A DNA stretch of 64,000 nt from NCBI RefSeq assembly GCF_003350475.1, contig NZ_QQAV01000011.1, positions 95,774-159,773 of the forward strand. Direction: 5' to 3'. Made by a program: the position numbers and the translations under genes. This DNA is from Pseudacidovorax intermedius (GTDB taxonomy: Bacteria > Pseudomonadota > Gammaproteobacteria > Burkholderiales > Burkholderiaceae_C). The notes under the pieces were generated by a model. That model saw only the letters and a program-made list of their open reading frames with translations. It was not told where the DNA came from and did not search any database. Below are positions 1 through 8,298 of this stretch, piece after piece; the first letter of the stretch is position 1; every line of letters begins with the position of its first letter.

Positions 1-387
1 GCCCGGGTGATCCCGAGCGTGGCCTACACCGACCCCGAGGTCGCGTGGGTAGGCCTGACCGAGGACCAGGCCAAGGCGCAGGGCGTCAAGGTCAAGAAGG
101 GCCTCTTCCCGTGGACGGCTTCCGGCCGCGCCATTGCCAACGGCCGCGACGAGGGCTTCACCAAGCTGCTGTTCGATGCCGAGACGCACCGCATCCTGGG
201 TGGCGGCATCGTCGGCACCCATGCCGGCGACATGATCGGCGAGGTGGCCCTGGCCATCGAGATGGGCGCCGACGAGATCGACATCGGCAAGACCATCCAT
301 CCGCACCCCACGTTGGGCGAGAGCATCGGCATGGCGGCGGAAGTGGCGCACGGCACCTGCACCGACCTGCCGCCGCAGAAGCGCTGA
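1..387 (+). CDS. lpdA: Dihydrolipoyl dehydrogenase (E3), C-terminal part; 5' end outside window
   Basis: Partial gene: the frame is open from base 1 and ends at TGA 385-387, leaving 128 residues. This is the C-terminal dimerisation domain of a flavin disulfide oxidoreductase. It opens with the SVAYTDPEVAWVGLT segment and contains the HPHPTLGESI motif, which carries the catalytic His-Glu pair that takes protons from the disulfide of the partner subunit. The sequence is clearly different from the second E3 at 12712-14139. Its HPHPTLGES and WTASGRAIANGR stretches look like the E3 of pyruvate dehydrogenase clusters, but the upstream genes that would prove this are outside the window. Family assignment is firm; the complex it serves is inferred. 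Confidence 0.9.
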   Translation, partial: ARVIPSVAYTDPEVAWVGLTEDQAKAQGVKVKKGLFPWTASGRAIANGRDEGFTKLLFDAETHRILGGGIVGTHAGDMIGEVALAIEMGADEIDIGKTIHPHPTLGESIGMAAEVAHGTCTDLPPQKR

Positions 388-423
388 TCGGTAGCCCATA
401 AGCGCAGCCTCGAGGCTGCGTCC

Positions 424-470
424 AGCGGCCCGGCCGGGCGACCTTCGGGTTGTCCTGCCGGGCCGCTTTG
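424..470 (+). terminator. Rho-independent-like terminator after the E3 gene
   Basis: AGCGGCCCGGC (424-434) pairs perfectly with GCCGGGCCGCT (457-467), giving an 11-bp GC stem followed by a short T run. It sits 37 bases after the stop codon. The T run is only three bases, so termination efficiency is uncertain. Confidence 0.6.
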
Positions 471-561
471 CCATGGGCGCGCCGCCCGCTGTCGTGGCGT
501 GGGGCCTGAGACAATGCCGGCCCCGACGATTCCTGCCTCACGAGAGCACACAGAGCGACCC

Positions 562-2421
562 ATGCCCACCTACCGTTCCAAGACCTCCACCGCCGGCCGC
601 AACATGGCGGGCGCCCGTTCCCTGTGGCGCGCCACCGGCATGAAGGACGACGACTTCTCCAAGCCGATCATCGCCATCGCCAACAGCTTCACGCAGTTCG
701 TGCCCGGTCATGTGCACCTGAAGGATCTGGGCCAGCTGGTCGCCCGCGAGGTCGAGGCCGCCGGCGGCGTCGCCAAGGAATTCAACACCATCGCCGTAGA
801 CGACGGCATCGCCATGGGCCACGACGGCATGCTGTATTCGCTGCCCAGCCGGGACGTGATCGCCGACTCGGTGGAGTACATGGTCAATGCCCACTGCGCG
901 GACGCGCTGGTGTGCATCTCCAACTGCGACAAGATCACGCCCGGCATGCTGATGGCGGCCATGCGGCTGAACATCCCGGTGGTCTTCGTCTCCGGCGGCC
1001 CGATGGAGGCTGGCAAGGTTCGCCTGGCGGTACCGGGCACGGCCAAGATCGAGATCCGCAAGATGGACCTGATCGACGCCATGGTGATGGCGGCCGACAG
1101 CAAGGTGAGCGATGCCGATCTGGCCGAGGTCGAGCGATCGGCCTGCCCGACCTGCGGCAGCTGCTCGGGCATGTTCACCGCCAACTCGATGAACTGCCTG
1201 ACCGAGGCGCTGGGCCTGTCGCTGCCGGGCAATGGCACGGTGGTGGCCACCCATGCCGACCGCGAGGGCCTGTTCAGGAAGGCCGGCCACCTGATCGTCG
1301 AACTGGCCAAGCGCCACTACGAACAGGACGATGCCAGCGTGCTGCCGCGTGCCATCGGCAAGAAGGCCTTCGAGAACGCGATGACGCTGGACATCGCCAT
1401 GGGCGGCTCGACCAACACCATCCTGCACATCCTGGCCGCCGCGCAGGAGGCCGGCATCGACTTCGACATGGCCGACATCGACCGCCTCTCGCGCGAGGTG
1501 CCGCAGCTGTGCAAGGTGGCGCCCAACACCAACAAGTACCACATCGAGGACGTGCATCGCGCGGGTGGCATCATGGCCATCCTGGGTGAACTGGCGCGCG
1601 CCGGCCGCCTGCACCTTGACGTGCCGACCATCCACGCGCCCACGCTGGGCGATGCGCTGGAGCAATGGGACATCCTGCGCACCAGCAACGATGCCGTGAA
1701 GCGCTTCTACATGGCGGGCCCGGCCGGCATCCCGACGCAGGTCGCGTTCAGCCAGGACACGCGCTGGCCCAGCCTGGACATGGACCGCGCCGAAGGCTGC
1801 ATCCGAAGCATCGACCATGCCTTCTCGAAGGAGGGCGGCCTGGCCGTGCTGACCGGCAATATCGCCAAGGACGGCTGCGTGGTGAAGACGGCGGGCGTGG
1901 ACGACAGCCTGCTGGTCTTCGAGGGCCCGGCCCATGTGGTCGAGAGCCAGGACGAGGCGGTGGAGCACATCCTCAACGACCAGGTGAAGGCGGGCGACGT
2001 CGTGGTGGTGCGCTACGAGGGCCCGAAGGGCGGCCCCGGCATGCAGGAGATGCTCTATCCGACCAGCTACATCAAGTCCAAGGGCCTGGGCAAGGCCTGC
2101 GCACTGCTGACGGATGGCCGGTTCTCGGGCGGTACCTCGGGCCTGTCCATCGGGCATTGCTCGCCGGAGGCGGCGGCCGGCGGCGCCATCGGGCTGGTCC
2201 GCACAGGCGACCGCATCCGCATCGACATTCCCAACCGTTCGATCGACGTGCTGCTGAGCGATGAGGAACTGGCCAAGCGCCGCGCGGAGCAGGACGCCAA
2301 GGGCTGGAAGCCGGCGAAGCCGCGCCCGCGCAAGGTGTCGGCGGCGCTGAAGGCCTACGCGCTGCTGGCGACGTCTGCAGACAAGGGCGCGGTGCGCGAC
2401 CTGTCGAAGCTGGAAGACTGA
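562..2421 (+). CDS. ilvD: Dihydroxy-acid dehydratase
   Basis: Catalyses dehydration of 2,3-dihydroxy-isovalerate and 2,3-dihydroxy-3-methylvalerate to the 2-oxo acids, the penultimate common step of valine, isoleucine and leucine synthesis, in the cytoplasm. The 619-residue product matches the usual ~616. The iron-sulfur cysteines appear in [11 protein letters not shown] and in [19 protein letters not shown]; the C-terminal domain has [16 protein letters not shown] chose the ATG at 562 ([10 protein letters not shown]), the normal family start, over an in-frame ATG at 499 that would add 21 unrelated residues. It is transcribed alone, between a terminator upstream and a bidirectional one downstream. 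Confidence 0.97.
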   Translation: MPTYRSKTSTAGRNMAGARSLWRATGMKDDDFSKPIIAIANSFTQFVPGHVHLKDLGQLVAREVEAAGGVAKEFNTIAVDDGIAMGHDGMLYSLPSRDVIADSVEYMVNAHCADALVCISNCDKITPGMLMAAMRLNIPVVFVSGGPMEAGKVRLAVPGTAKIEIRKMDLIDAMVMAADSKVSDADLAEVERSACPTCGSCSGMFTANSMNCLTEALGLSLPGNGTVVATHADREGLFRKAGHLIVELAKRHYEQDDASVLPRAIGKKAFENAMTLDIAMGGSTNTILHILAAAQEAGIDFDMADIDRLSREVPQLCKVAPNTNKYHIEDVHRAGGIMAILGELARAGRLHLDVPTIHAPTLGDALEQWDILRTSNDAVKRFYMAGPAGIPTQVAFSQDTRWPSLDMDRAEGCIRSIDHAFSKEGGLAVLTGNIAKDGCVVKTAGVDDSLLVFEGPAHVVESQDEAVEHILNDQVKAGDVVVVRYEGPKGGPGMQEMLYPTSYIKSKGLGKACALLTDGRFSGGTSGLSIGHCSPEAAAGGAIGLVRTGDRIRIDIPNRSIDVLLSDEELAKRRAEQDAKGWKPAKPRPRKVSAALKAYALLATSADKGAVRDLSKLED

Positions 2422-2480
2422 GGCTGGCGATCCGGCGCGGCGGCAACGCCGCGCCACGATTCGCCGCCGCCAGGAATGAA

Positions 2481-2508
2481 AAAGCCCGCTGCGAGAGCGG
2501 GCTTTGTC
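2481..2508. terminator. Bidirectional terminator between ilvD and the NlpC/P60 gene
   Basis: AAAGCCCGCT (2481-2490), loop GCGAG, AGCGGGCTTT (2496-2505). Read on the minus strand the stem is followed by five T, so it is best for the NlpC gene; on the plus strand it gives TTTGTCTT after ilvD. Confidence 0.8.
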
Positions 2509-2532
2509 TTGGGAGGGAAAGAGCCGTGCGGC

Positions 2533-3075
2533 TTATTCGCCCGCCGATTCGGACAGCACGCGGCGGGCGCCGTTGAAGCGGCTCGTCCAGTAGCTCTGGT
2601 TCATGTCTTCCACACGCACTTCCGAGCCGGAGCGGGGGGAGTGGATGAACTTGCCATCGCCCACATAGATGCCCACATGGCTGAAGGCACGGCGCATGGT
2701 GTTGAAGAAGACCAGATCGCCGGGCTTGAGTTCGCTGCGGTCGATCTTTTCAGTGGCCGCAGCCTGTTCTTCGGCGCGGCGGGGGAGGACCATGCCGATG
2801 GTCTGGTTGTACATGGCGCGGACAAAGCCGCTGCAATCGAAACCAGTTTCGGCGTTGTTGCCGCCACGGCGGTAGGGAACACCCAGGAAGCTCATCGCGC
2901 TGACCACCAGGTCGGAGGTCTTGTCAGCCACTGCCTGCCGCGCATGTTCGACGCGGCCGAGAAGGCCTTTGTCGGCAAGGAGCTTGTCCATTTCCGCCGA
3001 CCGGTCGGTTGCAGGGGCAGCATGCGCTGCGGTGGCAAGGAGCACGGCGAGAGCGGGCAGGACGAAAATTCGCAT
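2533..3075 (-). CDS. Exported NlpC/P60-family peptidoglycan endopeptidase
   Basis: A 180-residue exported cysteine peptidase expected to cut cell-wall peptide stems in the periplasm. Residues 1-20 form a signal peptide (MRIFVLPALAVLLATAAHAA). The NlpC/P60 domain covers about 55-175, with the catalytic Cys81 in GFDCSGFV, His133 in SHVGIY and His145 in KFIHSP. The ATG at 3075 is preferred over a GTG at 3099 because it starts exactly at the signal peptide. The promoter at 3084-3112 would place transcription initiation about at this ATG, so the message may be leaderless. Monocistronic, ending at a terminator. The family includes lipid-anchored Spr/MepS; no lipobox cysteine is visible here. Confidence 0.92.
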   Translation of the reverse strand: MRIFVLPALAVLLATAAHAAPATDRSAEMDKLLADKGLLGRVEHARQAVADKTSDLVVSAMSFLGVPYRRGGNNAETGFDCSGFVRAMYNQTIGMVLPRRAEEQAAATEKIDRSELKPGDLVFFNTMRRAFSHVGIYVGDGKFIHSPRSGSEVRVEDMNQSYWTSRFNGARRVLSESAGE

Positions 3076-3083
3076 GGGCCCGT

Positions 3084-3112
3084 AGGATATGGACGACACC
3101 CCGGGGTGTCAA
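3084..3112 (-). promoter_or_regulatory. Sigma70-like promoter of the NlpC/P60 gene with embedded palindrome
   Basis: On the minus strand, TTGACA (3112-3107), a 17-base spacer and TATCCT (3089-3084). The spacer and part of the -35 box form a perfect 16-bp palindrome GACACCCCGGGGTGTC (3095-3110). A second perfect palindrome, AGATTTGCAAATCT (3115-3128), lies directly upstream. Both are candidate operators. Confidence 0.6.
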
Positions 3113-3173
3113 CCAGATTTGCAAATCTAAAGTCAGGTTTAAGTCATTGATTTAGAAGCGCTTTCAGCGAATG

Positions 3174-3208
3174 ATGAAAAACGCGGTTGTAACAGCGCCG
3201 TTTTTCAT
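3174..3208. repeat. Inverted repeat upstream of the sugar dehydrogenase gene
   Basis: ATGAAAAACG (3174-3183) and CGTTTTTCAT (3199-3208) are exact inverses separated by 15 bases, in an AT-richer intergenic stretch between two divergent genes. It could be an operator or a leader hairpin. Nothing in the sequence decides which. Confidence 0.5.
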
Positions 3209-3295
3209 TGCTGCAGGTAGATTGAACCTCTCGCCCGCTGCGCCTGTCATCGTGAAATAGTTGTCTGAACGAACGATCATGGTGAAGGAGTCGCA

Positions 3296-4414
3296 GTGAA
3301 TTTCTCTCGTCCCTTGTCGGTTGCGTTTGCCTTGGCGACGCTGGCAACCGCTCCAAGCCAAGCGCAGCCAACGCCGCAGCCCAGGCCCGAGACAGTGGCT
3401 GCTGGCCTCAGCCACCCCTGGGCGCTGGCTTTCTTGCCGGACGGCCGTTTCCTGGTGACGGAGCGTCCCGGCCACTTGCGGGTGATCGAAGCAGATGGCC
3501 GAGCCAGACCGCCAGTCGAAGGTCTGCCGCCGGTTGTCGCCGCAGGGCAGGGCGGGCTGCTGGACGTGGCGCTGGATGCCGGATTTGGCGCCAACAGGAC
3601 GATCTATTTCTGCTTTTCGGAGGCGGGCCCCAGCGGCACCAACGGCACCGCCCTGGCGCGCGCGGTGTTGTCGACCGACGAGCGCCGGCTGGATCAGGTG
3701 AGAGTGATCTTCAGCCAGCAGCCCAAGGTGGCGAGCCGGGCGCACTTCGGCTGCCGCATCGCTCAGGGCCGCGACGGCACGCTGTTCCTGACGATGGGGG
3801 ACCGCTTCTCGCGCAGCGCCGACGCGCAGCGCCGGGACAACCATCTTGGCAAGGTGATCCGCGTCGACCCGGAGGGCCGGCCACCCGCCGACAATCCTTT
3901 CATCGGCCGACCGGGTGCGCTGCCGGCAATCTGGAGCTATGGTCACCGGAATATGCAGGGCGCCACCATCGGTCCGGACGGGCGGCTGTGGACGCACGAG
4001 CACGGCGCTCAGGGTGGCGACGAGATCAACATCGTCCAGGCGGGCCGCAACTATGGCTGGCCGGTCATCACGCACGGCGTGAACTACGGCGGCGCCCCCA
4101 TCGGCGAGGGCCTCAAGGCGAAGGAAGGCATGGAGCAGCCGCTGCACCAGTGGACGCCGTCCATCGCGCCTTCGGGCATGGCCTTTCTGACGAGCGACCG
4201 CTATGGCCCGGCGTGGAAGGGCAGCCTGCTGGTCGGGTCGCTCAAGTTCGGCTATCTGGACCGCATCGAGGTGCGGGACGACAAGGTGGTGGCCGAGCAG
4301 AAGCTGCTGGCATCGGCGCGCGAACGCATCCGCGACGTGCGGCAGGGGCCAGACGGGCTGATCTACGTGCTGACGGACGAGGAGGATGGCAAGTTGATCC
4401 GGCTGCAACCCTGA
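3296..4414 (+). CDS. Periplasmic PQQ-dependent sugar dehydrogenase (Asd/YliI-like, sorbosone dehydrogenase family)
   Basis: A 372-residue soluble aldose dehydrogenase-like protein. Residues 1-23 are a signal peptide ending in SQAQ. The rest is a six-bladed beta-propeller of the GSDH family, with typical motifs LSHPWALAFLPDGRFLVTER, GQGGLLDVALD, LTMGDRFSRSADAQ, WSYGHRNMQG and HEHGAQGGDEIN; the last two line the PQQ and calcium site in known homologues. The start is GTG at 3296 with GAAGGAG (3284-3290) five bases upstream. It is expected to oxidise aldoses in the periplasm, but the substrate is unknown and no PQQ synthesis genes lie in the window. Single gene, divergent from the NlpC gene. Confidence 0.9.
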   Translation: MNFSRPLSVAFALATLATAPSQAQPTPQPRPETVAAGLSHPWALAFLPDGRFLVTERPGHLRVIEADGRARPPVEGLPPVVAAGQGGLLDVALDAGFGANRTIYFCFSEAGPSGTNGTALARAVLSTDERRLDQVRVIFSQQPKVASRAHFGCRIAQGRDGTLFLTMGDRFSRSADAQRRDNHLGKVIRVDPEGRPPADNPFIGRPGALPAIWSYGHRNMQGATIGPDGRLWTHEHGAQGGDEINIVQAGRNYGWPVITHGVNYGGAPIGEGLKAKEGMEQPLHQWTPSIAPSGMAFLTSDRYGPAWKGSLLVGSLKFGYLDRIEVRDDKVVAEQKLLASARERIRDVRQGPDGLIYVLTDEEDGKLIRLQP

Positions 4415-4477
4415 TCGTCGACACACACAGCGCCGTCAAGGCCCGCCGGGAGCGGGTCAGGCGTGGGTGCTCCCTTC

Positions 4478-5260
4478 TCAGGGACGATGGTCGCTGCAGC
4501 GCGGCAGCGGGGCCTGGGCCAGCGACCGCTTCCACAGCGGGCGCCAGGCTGGCCAATCGTGCCCGCCCGGCGCCGTTAGCACACGCTGCGGCGGCAAGGC
4601 CGGCGCCAGCACCCGGTGCGTGGGCGCCAGGCGGTCATCCACGCCAAAAGCGAGATAGAGCGGGGTGTGGGCCGCACGGGGCCCGACATAGCGCTGCAGG
4701 CAGGTCCAGGCTCGCACACCGATGGCATCGTCGGTCTGTGCCGGCGGGCGCCAGCGTTCAGGGCCGCCCTGGGCCGCCACGTCGGCGGCGGTTTGCGGCT
4801 CGCCCAGATAGGGGGCGATCAGCAGCAGGCCATCGATTTCTTCAGGGTGCTCATCGGCGTAGAGCAGTGCGCCCAGGCCGCCGAGCGATATGCCGGCCAG
4901 CCAGATGTGGCGGTAGCCCTGCGAACGCGCCGGGCCGATCACGTCGGCCTGCAGGCGGTCGACCACGCTGCGGTCCTTGTAGTAGCCCATGTGGGCGTCC
5001 GCGCGGACCAGGTCGGCCCGCAGGCCGGCCGCGCGGAACCTGTCGATGAAGCCTTCGCTCGACAGTTCGTCCAGTAGCATCCCGCGGCCGGGGAGTAGCA
5101 CGATCAGCGTGTCAGCGGGGCCGCAGGCGCCCGAATCGGTCAGCGCGGGCATTGGCACGACGGGCGTCCGTGGCAGCCAACCGCAGCCCGGCAGGCCGGT
5201 CGCCGCGAGGGCGGAGACGGCCCAGGCAAGAATGCCCCGGCGACGCAGCGGCGCCCTCAT
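4478..5260 (-). CDS. Predicted alpha/beta-hydrolase lipoprotein
   Basis: 260 residues. The N-terminus has a twin-Arg-rich basic start, a hydrophobic stretch and a lipobox ending LPGC, so Cys26 is the probable lipid anchor. The mature part is an alpha/beta-hydrolase: a strand TLIVLLPGRGM, the nucleophile elbow LAGISLGGLGAL (Ser in G-x-S-x-G), an acidic residue in FGVDDRLAP and a histidine near the end in APGGHDWPAW. Substrate unknown; an esterase or lipase role is inferred from the fold. It converges with the sugar dehydrogenase gene (gap 63 bases) and diverges from the isochorismatase-family gene. Confidence 0.8.
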   Translation of the reverse strand: MRAPLRRRGILAWAVSALAATGLPGCGWLPRTPVVPMPALTDSGACGPADTLIVLLPGRGMLLDELSSEGFIDRFRAAGLRADLVRADAHMGYYKDRSVVDRLQADVIGPARSQGYRHIWLAGISLGGLGALLYADEHPEEIDGLLLIAPYLGEPQTAADVAAQGGPERWRPPAQTDDAIGVRAWTCLQRYVGPRAAHTPLYLAFGVDDRLAPTHRVLAPALPPQRVLTAPGGHDWPAWRPLWKRSLAQAPLPRCSDHRP

Positions 5261-5415
5261 GGTGCGGCCCCCACCGCCAGGTGTTCTGGCCCTGCGGCGA
5301 CCGATGGGGGCAGCCAGGGCGCTAAGGATCGGGCAGGGGGAGGGACAATCGCCGACATGCGGCCCATTGTGGCCATCTCCCGTTTCTTCGTCCTGCCTCT
5401 TCTCCTTCGCGCCCC

Positions 5416-6018
5416 ATGCTCCTCGACGCCGAACAATCCCAACTCGTGCTCATCGACTACCAGCCCCGGCTGATGCCCGCCATCCACGAGGGCGAGGCCG
5501 TGATGGCCAATGCGCGCCGACTCGCACAGATGGCCGGGCTGGCCGATGTCCCGGTGTTCGGCACCGAGCAGAACCCGTCCCGCCTCGGCCAGATGCCGGC
5601 AGAGCTGCGCGACCCATGCCGCCGGGTGATGGCAAAGATGCAGTTCAGCGCCGTGGCCGAGGGCCTGGGCGAGTGGCTGCGTCCGCCGGCACGCCCTGCG
5701 CAAGGCAATGCGCGGAGCCTGCCGCGCCATCTGCAGAAGCCGCAAGCCGCCGCGCCCGAGCGCGGCAGCATCGTGATCGCCGGCTGCGAAGCCCATGTCT
5801 GCGTACTGCAGACGGCGCTGGAGTTGCTGGAGGACGAGTTCGAGGTCTGGGTGGTGACCGACGCCTGCGGCTCGCGCACCGAGCGCAACCGCGATGCGGC
5901 CTTCGACCGCCTGGCGGGCGCGGGCGCCGAGCTGGTGACCACCGAGATGGTGGGTTTCGAATGGCTGCGCAGCGCGGAACATCCGGCCTTCAAGGAACTG
6001 CAGGCGCTGGTCCGCTGA
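5416..6018 (+). CDS. Isochorismatase-family cysteine hydrolase
   Basis: A 200-residue cytoplasmic cysteine hydrolase. The catalytic triad of the family is visible: Asp14 in VLIDYQ, Lys74 in MAKMQFSA and Cys129 in EAHVCVLQTAL. Between Lys74 and Cys129, residues about 90-117 form a Pro/Arg/Gln-rich insertion not usual for the family. Members hydrolyse isochorismate, nicotinamide or other amides; the sequence resembles the YcaC-like/uncharacterised branch, and no siderophore or NAD genes are nearby, so the substrate is unknown. Transcribed alone ahead of prpE, which starts 168 bases later with its own ribosome binding site. Confidence 0.88.
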   Translation: MLLDAEQSQLVLIDYQPRLMPAIHEGEAVMANARRLAQMAGLADVPVFGTEQNPSRLGQMPAELRDPCRRVMAKMQFSAVAEGLGEWLRPPARPAQGNARSLPRHLQKPQAAAPERGSIVIAGCEAHVCVLQTALELLEDEFEVWVVTDACGSRTERNRDAAFDRLAGAGAELVTTEMVGFEWLRSAEHPAFKELQALVR

Positions 6019-6186
6019 CGGGCTCACCGGCCAAGCTGGCGTTCGCTTCTGTTGAGCGGGTAGGTTCCGCCCCTGTCAGTCTGCCGAAAGGCCGTCTCCA
6101 ATAATCACGCGTACGGCCGCCGCCCGTTCCGGCCGGCCGGCCCCAAGGCGCACCTTCGACGCCAGCGACCAGGAGACAACCAGGCC

Positions 6187-8088
6187 ATGAGCAGCTATCA
6201 GGCGTTCTATCGCCGTTCCATCGACGCGCCCGAGGCCTTCTGGGCCGAGCAGGCCCGGCTGATCGACTGGCACCAGCCGCCGACCACCATCCTCGATCGC
6301 AGCCGGCTGCCGTTCACCAACTGGTTCGGTGGCGGCACCACCAACCTCTGCCACAACGCCATCGACCGCCACCTGCCGCAGCGGCAAAATGCGCCGGCGG
6401 TGATCGCCGTCTCTACCGAGACCGGCACCGAGCGCACCTACACCTACGGCGAACTGCACCGCGAGGTGCAGCAGATGGCCTCGATGCTGCGCAGCCTGGG
6501 CGTGGGGCGCGGCGACCGGGTGCTGATCTACATGCCCATGATCGCGCCCGCCGTGTTCGCCATGCTGGCGTGCGCCCGTCTGGGTGCCATCCATAGCGTG
6601 GTCTTCGGCGGCTTCGCCAGTGCGTCGCTCGCGTCGCGCATCGACGATGCGCAGCCGAAGGTGATCGTCAGTGCCGACGCCGGCTCGCGCGGCGGCAAGG
6701 TGCTGGCGTACAAGCCGCTGCTGGACGAGGCGATCCGGCTCGCCACGCACAAGCCGTCGGCCGTGCTGTTGGCCGACCGTGGACTGGCGCCCATGGACCT
6801 GGTCCCGGGCCGCGACCACCGGATGGATGAGCTGGCGCCAGCCCATGCCCAGGCCGAGGTGCCCTGCGAATGGATGGATGCGGCGGACGTGAGCTACACG
6901 CTCTATACCAGCGGCACCACGGGCCGGCCCAAGGGCGTGCAGCGCGACGTGGGCGGCTACGCCGTGGCGCTGGCCGCCAGCATGCGACACATCTTCCAGG
7001 CCAGCCCCGGCGAGACGTACTTCTGCACCAGCGACATCGGCTGGGTGGTCGGCCACTGCTACATCGTGTATGGCCCGCTGATCGCGGGCATGGCGACCAT
7101 CGTCTACGAAGGCCTGCCCACGCAGGGGCTGGACGGCCAGCCGGACGGTGCCATCTGGTGGCGACTGGTGGAAAAGTACAAGGTCAACGTGATGTTCTCG
7201 GCGCCGACGGCCGTGCGCGTGCTCAAGAAGCAGGATCCTGCGTTGCTGCGCCAGCATGACGTCTCCAGCCTGCGTGCCCTGTTCCTCGCCGGCGAGCCGC
7301 TGGACGAGCCCACCGCCCGCTGGATCAGCGACGGCTTGGGCGTGCCGATCATCGACAACTACTGGCAGACCGAGTCGGGCTGGCCCATCCTGACCGTGGC
7401 GCACGGCGTGGAGAAGCAGGCCACCAAGTTCGGCAGCCCCGGCGTGCCCATGTACGGTTTCAAGGTCAAGTTGGTGCACGAAGCCACCGGCGAAGATCTG
7501 ACGACACCGGGCGAGAAGGGTGTGGTGGTCATCGAGTCGCCGACGCCGCCCGGCTTCATGCAGACCGTGTGGCGCGACGACGAGCGATTCATCAACACCT
7601 ACTGGCGAAGCATTCCGGGTATCGAGGTCTATTCGACCTTCGACTGGGGCATCCGCGATGCCGATGGCTACTTCTACATCCTGGGACGCACGGACGATGT
7701 GATCAACGTGGCCGGCCATCGGCTGGGCACGCGCGAGATCGAAGAGGCCATCTCGGCGCACCCCGCCGTGGCCGAAGTTGCGGTGGTCGGCGTGGCCGAT
7801 GCGCTCAAAGGCCAGGTCGCGGTGGCGTTCGTGGTGCCGCGTGCCGGCGTCGGCGACGAGGCCGCCGCCCTGAGGCTGGAGGGCGAGGTCATGAAGACCG
7901 TCGCCGACAACCTGGGTGCGCTGGCGCGGCCGGCGCGGGTGCACTCGGTGGCGGCACTGCCCAAGACGCGCAGCGGCAAGTTGCTGCGCCGCGCCCTGCA
8001 GGCCGTGTGCGAGCGGCGCGATCCGGGCGACCTGACCACCATCGACGACCCTACCAGCCTTCAGGCCATCCAGCGTCTGATCGGCTGA
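6187..8088 (+). CDS. prpE: Propionate--CoA ligase
   Basis: ATP-dependent synthesis of propionyl-CoA via propionyl-AMP, the entry step to the methylcitrate cycle. 633 residues (family ~628). The N-terminus (SSYQAFYRRSIDAPEAFWA, NLCHNAIDRHL) follows PrpE rather than acetyl-CoA synthetase. Adenylate-forming motifs are YTSGTTGRPKGVQRD, DNYWQTESGWP and GRTDDVINVAGHRLGTREIE. Lys598 in PKTRSGKLLRR is the catalytic lysine that is reversibly acylated in homologues. AGGAGACAAC at 6171-6180 supplies the ribosome binding site. The other prp genes are not in the window, so its physiological partners are unseen. Confidence 0.95.
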   Translation: MSSYQAFYRRSIDAPEAFWAEQARLIDWHQPPTTILDRSRLPFTNWFGGGTTNLCHNAIDRHLPQRQNAPAVIAVSTETGTERTYTYGELHREVQQMASMLRSLGVGRGDRVLIYMPMIAPAVFAMLACARLGAIHSVVFGGFASASLASRIDDAQPKVIVSADAGSRGGKVLAYKPLLDEAIRLATHKPSAVLLADRGLAPMDLVPGRDHRMDELAPAHAQAEVPCEWMDAADVSYTLYTSGTTGRPKGVQRDVGGYAVALAASMRHIFQASPGETYFCTSDIGWVVGHCYIVYGPLIAGMATIVYEGLPTQGLDGQPDGAIWWRLVEKYKVNVMFSAPTAVRVLKKQDPALLRQHDVSSLRALFLAGEPLDEPTARWISDGLGVPIIDNYWQTESGWPILTVAHGVEKQATKFGSPGVPMYGFKVKLVHEATGEDLTTPGEKGVVVIESPTPPGFMQTVWRDDERFINTYWRSIPGIEVYSTFDWGIRDADGYFYILGRTDDVINVAGHRLGTREIEEAISAHPAVAEVAVVGVADALKGQVAVAFVVPRAGVGDEAAALRLEGEVMKTVADNLGALARPARVHSVAALPKTRSGKLLRRALQAVCERRDPGDLTTIDDPTSLQAIQRLIG

Positions 8089-8112
8089 ACTTCGCGGCGT
8101 ATTCTGTTGTCA

Positions 8113-8144
8113 GATTCGAAGCGCACAATGGTGCGTTCCGAATC
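8113..8144. repeat. Imperfect 32-bp dyad between prpE and sucA
   Basis: GATTCGAAGCGCAC (8113-8126), AATG, GTGCGTTCCGAATC (8131-8144): arms of 14 with 12 matches. No T run follows, so it is not a standard terminator. It lies 155 bases before the sucA start and may be an operator for the suc operon or an RNA hairpin at the 3' end of prpE. Confidence 0.55.
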
Positions 8145-8298
8145 ACCGCGGCAGTGCGCGCGTGCGGCGTGGCACAATCCCGGGTGTACTCAGGCCCTTC
8201 CCCAGCCACAGTCGCATCCGCCATCCGGTTCAGCCGTGTCGCGGAAGGTTTTCTTAACCAGCTAATGCTTCCCCAAGGGAAGCGGAGGTCAGCGGAAC

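Noticed and set aside
538..2457. Long antisense frames such as those opposite ilvD, prpE, sucA and gcvP
   Set aside because: High GC content leaves few stops in these frames; products are His/Arg/Gly-rich and match no family, while the opposite strand encodes well-known enzymes.
6187..8088. Acetyl-CoA synthetase (acs) for the ligase
   Set aside because: The N-terminal YRRSIDAPEAFWAEQARLIDW and NLCHNAIDRHL stretches and the length agree with PrpE.
8171..8185. Sigma54 promoter before sucA (TGGCAC followed by AATCC)
   Set aside because: The -12 element is CGGG rather than TTGC, and no enhancer-binding regulator is nearby.
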